A stretch of DNA of 64,000 nucleotides, taken from Axinella damicornis (lineage: Eukaryota; Porifera; Demospongiae; Axinellida; Axinellidae). Each line of letters begins with the position of its first letter. The first letter of the stretch is position 1. Made by a program: the position numbers and the translations under genes. Below, in pieces: positions 28,800 through 38,800 of this stretch. The DNA lies in assembly GCA_963931865.1 (NCBI GenBank), contig OZ007507.1, positions 5,515,148 through 5,579,147 on the forward strand. Direction: 5' to 3'. The notes beneath the pieces were generated by a model. The model was not told the origin of the DNA and made no database searches. It worked only from the letters and a program-made list of their open reading frames with translations.

Positions 28800-29045
28800 T
28801 TGACCGCTTGAATAAAGTTTTGAACCGCTTGCATAAAGTTACGAACGCTTGCATGAAGTTACGAACGCTTGCATGAAGTTACGAACGCTTGCATAAAGTT
28901 TTGGACCGCTTGCATAAAGTTTTGGTCCGCTTGCATGAAGTTTTGGAACCGCTTGCATAAAGTTTTGGACCGCTTGCATGAAGCTACGAGCGCTTGCATG
29001 AAGTTACGAACGCTTGCATGAAGTTTCGAACGCTTGCATCCGGGA
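28800..29045 (-). repeat. Right subterminal array, 12 units
   Basis: Inverted counterpart of the left array: units read CGCTTGCATGAAGTTACGAA on the plus strand, with GGACC- and GGTCC-type variants in the middle, in nearly the same order as in the left arm. Confidence 0.9.
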
Positions 29046-29239
29046 TATCGTTTTTTGACACTGATATCACACCATAAACTACACGTTGTCGTTGAGAACT
29101 CTAATTCACATGCCACACCCATTAACACATTCCACAGCTATTAAACTGCCAAATTCATTGCGATGATAACTCCAAGTTTAGCTTGTGCCCGTGCCCCTTG
29201 GCGAAGGACGTGTGGAAGAACATAAGATCTGGAAGCAGT

Positions 29240-31645
29240 ATGCCTCTTGGACAGGTTATAGCCGTGATTTTTGTCTGCGGGATCACCTGCAGTGCAGGTG
29301 TACTTGTACAGCAACGAGTTAGTGTACCGTCTAACTGCTTAGGAAGTTTGTATCAATTGGTCCCCGACGAAGCGAGTTCCTCCACGGAAATCGTCATTAC
29401 CGCCTTTTTTCCGTTCGATGGAGATGGAGGGAGTGATTATCGTATCCCAGCAGCTTTGGTCGCGCTAGATGAAGTTAATAACAATAGCAATTTGTTACGA
29501 GGCTACCACCTCCGGTTTGACATTAGAAACAGTTCTTGTGACGGGTCCATGGGTGCTTATGAACTCATTCTGAGCATCGAAGACAGATTTAGAACTGGAG
29601 GTGCCGGTTTGTCACCAAATTTAGCAGTTTTGGGGCCAGGGTGTTCAAGAGTTTCCGAAAGGATCGCAGGAGTAGCTGGAAGATTGCACTTACCCCAAGT
29701 GTCGTATGGCTATAATGCCCCTCAGTTGATGGACAGAAGAGAATACCCTTCTTTTTACCAAATTGTACGTTCAATCAACCAAGTAGCACGGAGTGCTTTG
29801 GCTGTTCTGGACCACTTCCGTTGGACGCAACAAGTATCACTCATCTATCAAGATGAAGACATTTACACTGCAACGATTGAAGAGGTGGTTACTACATCAA
29901 CAAGTGGGAATTTCATCATCAGAGACAGGGTTGAGGACCCGACTATTTTAATCAACATCATGGAGTTTACTGAGTTCATAGATGACAGTACTGCTACCTT
30001 AGCTATAGATGCTTTCCTTGCAGGGGTCAGGCAAAAGAACATACGTGTGATTGTGGGGCTGTTGTCTGAGAGACATGCAACCACCTTACTCTGCTCGGCC
30101 CAGAATGGTCCAAAACCAGGGTCTGGTTTTGTATGGGTATTTATTGGAACCTTCACTGAATATTGGTGGCGGGATACAGCCGTATGTAACCTGACATCTT
30201 CAGACGTTGAATCAGTACTGATCATATCCAGTAAGATCATCAGTCTGGACCGTAGTATGATCTTGGAGTCTGAAAGGACGTTTGGCAACTTTAAAGATGA
30301 ATATGTGCGACGCCTTCAAGATTGGTGCCCAGGTGCACAACCTGATACCCTGTCAGCATCCACCTATGATGCAGTTTGGGCTATTGCACTTGCTCTCAAT
30401 CGGACATCTGATGAACTAAATGGGCTCAACAGCAGTAGTGAATTTCAGTATCTGGACTCCCAGATCTATAATGCAACTCGGATAGCTTTGAACTACACTG
30501 ACTTTATTGGAGCCTCTGGTCGGGTTCAATTTGGACCGAGTGGTGAAAGAGAAGGCGCTGATGTAATCTTTCAAATCCAGGATGGGAATATGCGGGTGGT
30601 TGGATCTTATAGCATGGCGGGAGGATTAGATCTTAATTCCAGCGAATATTCAATTGTTTGGCCCGGGGGTTCTGTGCCCAGCGAAATACCACAGGAGATA
30701 TCAAAATCGGTCCCTCTTTGGATTCTAGTTATAGGCATCTCGGTGACAATTGCTGGTGTAATCTTCAGCATACTTATGTTTGTCTTCAACATGTATTACT
30801 CCAATCATCGGATCCTGCTAGCATCATCACAGAAGCTGAACTATGTCATTCTGGTGGGTACTTGGTTGGGTTACCTTTCGGTGTTCATCTTCACCATCAT
30901 AGAAACCCCGCTCGGACAGACAATGGGTGATGAAATATTCAAAGCCCTTTGTGTTATTAGACTGTGGGCACTGCCACTTGGATTTACCCTCTCATATGGA
31001 AGCATGTTTGCCCGAGCATGGAGAATATACCGCATTTTTAACAATCCCTGGATATCAAAAAGGCCCCTACGTGATTACCATCTTCTCGGTCTTGTAGGCA
31101 TGGTAGCACTGGGTGACCTTGCCATTCTTATACCGTGGACCATAATTGACCCCTACCGCCGCTTTCCAAGTACTGGAAACTTTGACTATTCTCAATTCAA
31201 CCGTTGCATTTATGTTTCTTGCTCAAGCGACCAAGCAATCATATGGCTAGCAGTGTTGGGAGCCTACAAGATTCTTCTCATGCTGGGTGGTGTGTTTATT
31301 GTAAGCCTTGTCCGGAAAGGTGTTGTGGAACGAAAGATTTTCAATGACTCAAGGTCACTAGCTGTGGCCTTATATGTGACAGCTATTGTTTTTATTGTCG
31401 GCCTTCCACTTCAGCTTCTCTTTGTCCTCCAATTTCAAATTGTTCTAGCATACGTCACAAGTACTATTTGGGTCAACATTTCATCCAGTGGAACTAACAT
31501 CTGCGTCTTCTTGCCCAAGGTCTGGAGAATTGTCATCAAGGGGCAGACAGGAGTGGAATTCAAATCAGAAAAGAGCATCTTTTACGTTGAACACCCAGAT
31601 TATACATGCTCTGTAGATGATTTGACTATTACAGGCTTCAAGTAG
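29240..31645 (+). CDS. Class C GPCR, GABA-B receptor-like, intronless
   Basis: The frame opens at ATG 29183, but the ATG at 29240 begins an excellent signal peptide (MPLGQVIAVIFVCGITCSAG), so I take that start (801 residues). The ectodomain is a Venus-flytrap ligand-binding fold: STEIVITAFFPFDGDGG, the helix IPAALVALDEVNN, LAVLGPGCSRVSERIAGVAG and YPSFYQIVRSINQVARSALA. A segment SVPLWILVIGISVTIAGVIF starts seven membrane helices (about residue 510 counted from 29183) that end near PKVWRIVIKGQ, followed by a short tail of about 35 residues. As in GABA-B receptors there is no long cysteine-rich linker between the two parts. Several N-X-S/T sequons lie in the ectodomain. The ligand is unknown; sponges have large sets of such receptors. 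The start is only about 160 bp from the end of a transposon. Confidence 0.93.
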   Translation: MPLGQVIAVIFVCGITCSAGVLVQQRVSVPSNCLGSLYQLVPDEASSSTEIVITAFFPFDGDGGSDYRIPAALVALDEVNNNSNLLRGYHLRFDIRNSSCDGSMGAYELILSIEDRFRTGGAGLSPNLAVLGPGCSRVSERIAGVAGRLHLPQVSYGYNAPQLMDRREYPSFYQIVRSINQVARSALAVLDHFRWTQQVSLIYQDEDIYTATIEEVVTTSTSGNFIIRDRVEDPTILINIMEFTEFIDDSTATLAIDAFLAGVRQKNIRVIVGLLSERHATTLLCSAQNGPKPGSGFVWVFIGTFTEYWWRDTAVCNLTSSDVESVLIISSKIISLDRSMILESERTFGNFKDEYVRRLQDWCPGAQPDTLSASTYDAVWAIALALNRTSDELNGLNSSSEFQYLDSQIYNATRIALNYTDFIGASGRVQFGPSGEREGADVIFQIQDGNMRVVGSYSMAGGLDLNSSEYSIVWPGGSVPSEIPQEISKSVPLWILVIGISVTIAGVIFSILMFVFNMYYSNHRILLASSQKLNYVILVGTWLGYLSVFIFTIIETPLGQTMGDEIFKALCVIRLWALPLGFTLSYGSMFARAWRIYRIFNNPWISKRPLRDYHLLGLVGMVALGDLAILIPWTIIDPYRRFPSTGNFDYSQFNRCIYVSCSSDQAIIWLAVLGAYKILLMLGGVFIVSLVRKGVVERKIFNDSRSLAVALYVTAIVFIVGLPLQLLFVLQFQIVLAYVTSTIWVNISSSGTNICVFLPKVWRIVIKGQTGVEFKSEKSIFYVEHPDYTCSVDDLTITGFK

Positions 31646-31996
31646 TGTACAGTGCGTATTATACTCAGAAAAATAGCACCATTGTATACAAAATGTATTG
31701 CGCATTATGCACATTTTTGTCTCATCCTTTAATTAATAGATCACTATACTCACACTGTACTTGTGAATACGGCCTCAGTATTAGCTATAATGAATTCTAT
31801 CCAGTTCAGTTCAGTTCATACAACCTATAGGAATGCTGCATCTCCAATGCATGCAGGTCCTGGGCCCCATTAACGGCCGGGGGATGGTGACATGACGTAA
31901 TCAATTAACTCGCTTGAGTTGTGGTACAAACTTGTTATCCTGGAGTGGCAAAGGGCAAATCCTATTTTAAAGGCGAACCACCTTTCAACAGAAAAA

Positions 31997-32115
31997 CAAG
32001 CTTAAGGGCTTCAGTGGGATTCGAACCCAGGACAGAGCCTGAGTCTAGCACTAGAGAATTAATCTGCACAAAGACTATAGTCTCAAGCCTGGGCAGTGTG
32101 TGGAGGCTATACTGA
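31997..32115 (-). repeat. Possible tRNA-derived SINE remnant
   Basis: On the minus strand GGCTAGCTCAGTATAG resembles an A-box and GGGTTCGAATCCC is a perfect B-box about 80 bases later. No cloverleaf can be drawn, so it is not called a tRNA. No second copy is visible in the window. Confidence 0.3.
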
Positions 32116-34795
32116 GCTAGCCACACATTCTCATGATGCAGCTACTGGTATTATATAGAGGCTAATAAGGAATGAGGCCAGTATATATATAGTCCAAGTA
32201 CTGGTAATCAACAGACGGAATTAACATGAGTGTGTGCATGTGCCATGGAGGTGGATCTGGGAATGAGACTGGGAACAAGGATGTGTGCATTTGATCAATG
32301 CGTGCATGCTGCATCATATTCCACTGCATGCATGCAGCTGCAGTGGAATATTTTATATGATGCAGCTGCACTCTAACGACCATGCATACATACAGTGGTT
32401 ACCCTGTTGGCAGACAAGCTGAAAGACATGCATGCAGCGGTTATGAGCTGTTCATTAGAGACCAATGCAACATCCATATATATTGTTGTATACTCATGGG
32501 GTATTATAGCCAGCTGTCCTAACTGCATGTGGAAGCTAATAACTTCCGGCATTATGGCTCAGGCACTATACTATAGGTGTTCCCTATTCATCCCCACCGT
32601 TATACCATTATGCTTACATGTGTGGTAGCCAGTCTGGTGGTAGCTTATAAGGTCATGCAGTAACTTCCTATGGTCATAGTCATGCACTAAATTGGTGTTA
32701 TTCGATAACTACTTCAATTGTATTTTCAGCAGAATAAGAACAGGATCTCGTCCGATTCCACATTCCACAGTCTTAGATGTATATCACCAAAGTCTGTTCA
32801 GGCAGCTGGACCAGATAGTACCACTTAATTTGCCTCTATAGCTACATTCACAATCACAGCAGCAGTTGCACTCCTGGCTATCAACCAACCAGAACCACTG
32901 ATCTGCAACCAAGGTATCCCCAATCCACCCCCTTGGATCCATTCTAGTGTACACATAGTACCATGGAGAGTAAACTGATAATAATTGTGTGTGCCATTTC
33001 AGTCAAGGAAGCAAACCCAAGCATGTTCAAATGTGCATATGATGTACATGTAGCTATAGGCACTAGCATGTACAGGAGGCCTGCATGCATGCATGCATGA
33101 GAATTGCATGAGCTTTATGTGGTGCAATCATGGTAGCTATCCACAGTGCATGACATCTCACTAAAACATGTAGCACAATAATTAATGCTGTATAGCTAAA
33201 TGCCAACTGAAGATGTAGCTATTATGGCAGTGGAATTCATAATTAGTAATTTGTTTGTTGGCAAACAAATATTTTCATGATCTGTCTATATAGCTAATCA
33301 GAAATCTCAACAGTGTCATGTGTCATTTTCATTGGGGGGGGGGGGGTTATAGTCAAATTATGGCAGGTGCATGCCCTGCATGGTAGCTTGGCCGTGTTCC
33401 TCTACCTCTACTTGTTGCTGTTAGCTATGCAAAACTACAAGAGCCTGGCTACATCCTCCAGCGTGATCTGCATGACAATTCAATCCAGTTGTAGCTATGG
33501 AAGTGGTGCATGGGGAATTCTGGAGGCAGTACATATAGTGTTAACAGGACTCTGACTCGGGCGAGGGGAGAACCTCTCAATTAAGGTGGAGGCAATTGAC
33601 ATATAGTTAGAACCAAAGCAGATTCATTGAACTGGTTATGAATTCTGTTCCGGGTGCTAAATCATACCTCCTACTGCTGGTGGAGAGGCCTGGGATGTAG
33701 CAGACCAAGTAAATCTGACTCTGACCTTATTATGATGGTCCAATCCAGTTATTACCAACCAGCAGGAAGAGAAACCTGCATGTGCAGGAAATAGATTGAA
33801 CTTTGTACCTGCAGTACAGAACTTTGTGATGTCATCATTTATCATTAGTATGCAAGAGAATTTGAACTTTGCAAGGACCATCAGTATGGTGTCAAAGGTT
33901 GTATCTACTGTGTGTGTTCATCATGCAAAAGTTCACATAGCCTCCCATGGTGCAGTACTTAAGCTTCACATAGTACAAGTATACTTAGACCCTAAAAGTC
34001 AATTTTAACAGATTCCAGCATCTATAGCCAATCATGCATTACAGGAACACAGTGATCAAAATGATATGGCCGCTTCCAGTTGCAAAAATGTAATGGTGTC
34101 ATTGCACTGAAAGTGTATGCACTCATCACAATAATTTATTGTGTTGCGTCATAACTCCATGCTGACTATTTTTAGAAGTACGTATAACATATAATTAACT
34201 CACTGACATTTTTACAATGACGTGGATATTGGTCCGGCTGGAAGTACATACCTAAGGTACATGTAGGTACTGTAAACGTGCACGCACCTAGAACCGGCCC
34301 TGGCCCTAATATACCCTAACCCATGCATCACCCTACTTCCTGCTGGACCTTCGTTTTTACAAACAGTGGCTACGTATAGCTACCTAGCTAGTAGCTATAG
34401 CTAGTATGTATGCGTACAGAAGGCTGCAGTTCCTGCTTGTATCCCATTCCAGATTCACCAAGAATTTTTCCATTTTTCCATAGAATTGCAGACCTCTCAA
34501 CTCTCACTATGGTAGTGAGACTCACAGTTTTTGTCCTTAAAGTTAGTACACAATTTATATGTAGTACATATCTTATGGCCATCTCACTATGAAAGCCAGT
34601 AAAAGGTTGAGAGGTCCGGAATTGGAATTGGACAACATGCCTGGCACTGACACAATCTAGCTAGATAGCTAAGCAGCCCAGACCAAAGTACAAACTGGTA
34701 TCAGAATAGTGAAGGTATAGCTAGAAACCGCTTCTTGCTAGCTAGATGACTATGGTAAAGTTCTAGAGGTGGTTTACTGACGCATAAGTTATTGC

Positions 34796-34870
34796 TAGTC
34801 TCGCGTAGCCAGACTCTCGCACGGAAGACTAGCCAGACTTTCCGTGCGAGAGTCTGGCTACGCGAGACTA
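34796..34870. mobile_element. 75-bp near-perfect hairpin element with perfect 9-bp target duplication
   Basis: Starts TAGTCTCGCGTAGCCAGAC and ends GTCTGGCTACGCGAGACTA. The nonamer AGTTATTGC borders it exactly on both sides (34787-34795 and 34871-34879). This is the clearest example of the TAGTCTCG hairpin family. Confidence 0.9.
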
Positions 34871-35166
34871 AGTTATTGCAGGCAATTACCACATTTGTAA
34901 GTTCAAAGTACGGGAATGTAGGTCAGCCAGGGTCACGTCATCACGTCAACGCTTCCGGGTGACGTGCGCACTCGACGCCTGATCGATTGTGCGCGTGGTT
35001 TCTGCAGGAGTATAAATACTTCCCAGTTTTCCCAGAAACCAGGGACCCGAGAGCATGAAAATACATCCACGCCCCCTCAAGCTCGAGCACAAGCAAACGC
35101 AGTTGCATGCCAACGACTGATCTAGCGCTTGTATTATGTGTGCGGTCTGACGAGCAAGACGACAAA

Positions 35167-35752
35167 ATGGAATTGGACATCCTGACTTGCGTACAGTGCT
35201 CCAGACAATATACTGAGTTTGAGAATGCAGGTGGGTGATCATGGCAACTTGGTGCATGCATTCAATACCAATGCGGTACGTTAAGTACGTAGCTACATGT
35301 AGTATTTATTATTAACAGGCTTGCATGATTGATGTCTGCATTTAACAAGTACACCTGCATACACAATGCATTGTCTAACTGCAGAGGGCAGTTGTCTCTA
35401 CCACTGTGGAAAGTTGAAGGAAGCTGAGGCAAATGCATGGTACACTTGTTGTGCCGACAGAAAGGTGACCCTTGGGATGATCAGCGAAGTGCCAGGCTGC
35501 ACCCAGGGAAAGCACCATGGCCGCCACCATACTGACTACCCTTACAATGCTTACATTGGCTTCATGAATCAACAGGTGCACCTTACACACAGACACTTGT
35601 GCACATAAGTCAGTGGTCATAATAATCATGTTCGAACTAAACCTAAGTTTTTTTTCTACTCTCCTATGCTATCTGTCCTTGTGTTGTCGTAGGACTACCA
35701 GGCTGACCATGCAGTTCTACATATATAGCTGATGGGCCATTCCTGTTTAAAA

Positions 35753-35801
<49 letters not shown>

Positions 35802-38800
35802 ATCTTGTGTGTCGCAGCAGCTAATATATATATATATATACCAATCTTACCAAAACTGATTGTATGTATCGGATATAAGCAGAAGTATTCATCTGATATT
35901 CCGCACGCATGCCTTTAAGTCTCCTCAACTCATGCAGTTTAACTAACCAATGCAGATGTTTTCAGCAGTGATACCGTAGAATTGAGAGTACAGCTATGTG
36001 GTGTCTGTCATGCCTGTTTACTCGGTTGTATCTATGCAGTCTACAAATTCGAAGGAAGTCTGGATGGAGATGGATGTACCAGACTGTGGGGCACCAGGCA
36101 GATATGAATGGGCAGAGGTTCGATGTATTATATTTGCAGTAAAATTTGAGGCATATGACTATTGGTATAATATTGTTATTTGGGTAATAGTGCAAGTACT
36201 GTGTGGATAATTGCAATTTAAGAGGTGAAGCCAAGTGTAATTGAAAGCTAGACACGTACTGTCAGTACAATTGTCATGCACCGCAAGCATGGTTCTCAGG
36301 CTATAGCTATCTGGTTTGTAACCTGATCCATTAGCCTTCCATGATACAAGCTCCTCCCTCGGAATTTCGCTGAGTGAGTGTGGTACTCCACATGAAAGCC
36401 TCTACCTCTCTTCGTGTTTTGGTTTACATTTTTTGTTTCATGCCTCTAGTGAGCACGGCCTCTTCATCACTAGGCACAGATTTTGCACCTCTGATTAATA
36501 GCATGGCTATAAGTACAATTTGGCATTAATTGCACAAGTACCTGGCATAAATTGTATGAGGCGCTGCTGAGTGCTATTTGGTCCAGTTATGAGTGCATGC
36601 TATTACTGCCAAAATAGCACGAGCAGTCATACTATTCATATGCTGGACGGTTGAAATAGTAGACAAGACGGGCCTGCACGATCAATTAACACTTCGCCAA
36701 AAAGTCGCTAGGCAATAACTCATCCCCAATTCCATCCATGGACTCGGCTCTTCTATGGTGCAACAAAAACAGATTTGTAGTGTTTGTTAGTATGTGACGC
36801 ATATGTTGCCACCGTAGGTATTAACCAATCACATCACCTAAATGTTATCACATCACCGTAGGTATTAACCAATCACATCACCTAAATGTTATCACATCAC
36901 CGTAGGTATTAACCAATCACATCACCTAAATGTTATCACATCACCGTAGGTATTAACCAATCACATCACCTAAATGTTATAGTTTGCGTGCAAGTTTATT
37001 TGGTACACGTAGCATGCTTTTCAGGCCATATGATAGCACTCTTGGTCTGCGGATATTTGCCTTGGCGTCTCACCTAGAACCTGGTGGGATTCTGGAGTCT
37101 GTGAGCTATAAAACATTCTCAAATAAGAAGTTCACGCACTAGTATAAAACTTTAGTATATTCATACATGACCTGCGGTTTTGATCACCCACACGCAATTA
37201 AGCGTGACGTTTCTCACATGACGAAATATCTCAGGCTCTCCCCTTTCTCTCAATTTTTGTTCGTGCATGGGAGAGCCTGGGAACGAGGCTATGTGTACGA
37301 CACAGATTGCATTGTTCAGCATTCATTATTGATGAGGGTGTTGTGTGTACGTACAAGAGCATGTCTCTGCTTGATCCTTATTGGTCATGGGTTGGACACA
37401 TCAGAAAACATTTAGAAAATACTTTTGCTAGAGTTGAATTTAAGGTCAACCTCTGTGGTAAGCAGAAAGCAGTTGCCGCATGCAAGAATGTGTGTAGTAC
37501 CTGAGACTGGGAGGATACTTCATCATAAACTCAATTACAGCTTAAGTCTTCCATTGCAGGTGTTGCCATTGCGCGGTTGTGTCAAATGAATACAGTTCAC
37601 GCAGCACCGCAATGAATGCAGATTGTCTAGTCTGTAGTGGGTGTTTTATTTCCAGTTGTTGTGATCTTATTCAGCATTGTACATGGTTGAACTTACCAAC
37701 CTTTGGATGGTATTAGATCACTGCATAGCATGCAGACAACTATTGGATAGCACTGCATGGCAGACAGGTAGCTGCTGCTCAATGATTGTTTGGCGCATGA
37801 ATTGCTTCAAGGATGTTGGTGATTCATTGCAATTGAGATTGGGTGGGCCATGCAAGGGGGAGGTTGCAGTTTAAGTGGGTGTATGTGACATTGATGAGGA
37901 AGAGTGGGTGGGGGTTAGAGTTTGACCTTGGGTCAGCATACTTCCTCAATGGTATTCATATGTAGTTAGGTTGTAGTCACACACACACTCATACAGTACT
38001 CACAGTCATGCTCTTACGTATGTCACAGTGACATAATGCAGTTTGTACACACTAATACCTGAATGAATTAGTCGACTTACCGATTGAACAAGTCAGCTAG
38101 TTGAGAGCTAGGGCTAATTAGCCTTACTCTAAGCATGTAGTGTGTTTGAACAAACGTTGGTGTGTTTGAACAAAAATATTTTCTGATGTCAGTGAAGTGA
38201 TCTGTGATGTGTCCTGCTAGTGATTAAATCCTCAATTAGTTGTGCAATAGTACAAGTCAATTAATTAACTAGGGAATCCCCCAGTTGTTCTATAGCCCAC
38301 ACTATGACATAAATAGCGTAAGCGGCCAACTGTCGAACAGATTTTTTACCTGGATCCACAGTAGTTTCTGAACGGAACGGCACACAAACTTCTATGTGAC
38401 TATTGCCAAAGGCGTCTGCAACTTTACTGTTCCTCTTAAAGGAATGTAAATGGAAACACATTTACTTTTTTTTGGCTTCGCAAAGCACCAGTCTTACCGG
38501 AAAACGACAACAATCAACCAAAGCAGAGGTAACAGCAGTTGCTGTTCAGTGGGACGCGTGTGTATATTTCTCTGTATATTATTGTATACTTACTGCACCA
38601 CGCAACTGCGCGACAATAAGTTCTGCGCAAGTAGTGGCCACTTACGCTAGTACATAACACACAGTCATGTATGTTGTGTGTATGTGCAAGGTAGGAGGGA
38701 AGATGTAAAGGACTTGCACTGACAATGCAAGGAGGTTTGCTAAAGGCATGCCATCAAAAAGGTTTTGAGCCTACCATTCCTGATTCTCAAGGTCAGGTAT

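Larger units (their letters stand above)
26309..29076. mobile_element. 2.77-kb DNA transposon with integrase-core transposase and arrayed TIRs
   Basis: Termini TATGGTGTGATATCAGTGTC and its inverted copy lie exactly inside a 6-bp direct repeat, AACTAC (26303-26308 and 29077-29082). Each TIR is about 280 bp: a unique outer part through ACGATATCCCGG, then an array of about 12 units of roughly 20 bp (ATGCAAGCGTTCGTAACTTC). The internal transposase (27497-28518, minus) is broken by a stop and a frameshift. The element separates the methyltransferase from the divergently oriented receptor gene. Confidence 0.92.
31646..35166. other. Intergenic, no gene recognised
   Basis: AT-rich with many TGCATGCA words and no convincing exon. 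Structures seen: a possible tRNA-derived remnant at 31997-32115 (minus), a hairpin at about 32308-32366 (GCTGCATCATATTCCACTGC against GCAGTGGAATATTTTATATG), a short G run near 33338, and the hairpin element at 34796-34870. The last 200 bp before 35167 are richer in CpG and likely include the promoter of the next gene. Confidence 0.6.

Noticed and set aside
29183..29239. Upstream ATG adding 19 residues to the receptor
   Set aside because: It would place a polar stretch before an otherwise ideal signal peptide; the ATG at 29240 is preferred, though the longer form cannot be excluded.
31997..32115. Possible tRNA gene on the minus strand
   Set aside because: A- and B-box-like words exist but acceptor and anticodon stems cannot be paired; kept only as a low-confidence SINE remnant.
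38261..38461. Possible minus-strand exon ending ETTVDPG before a GT
   Set aside because: No partner exon in phase, no recognised domain, and it lies in an intron of the opposite-strand gene.
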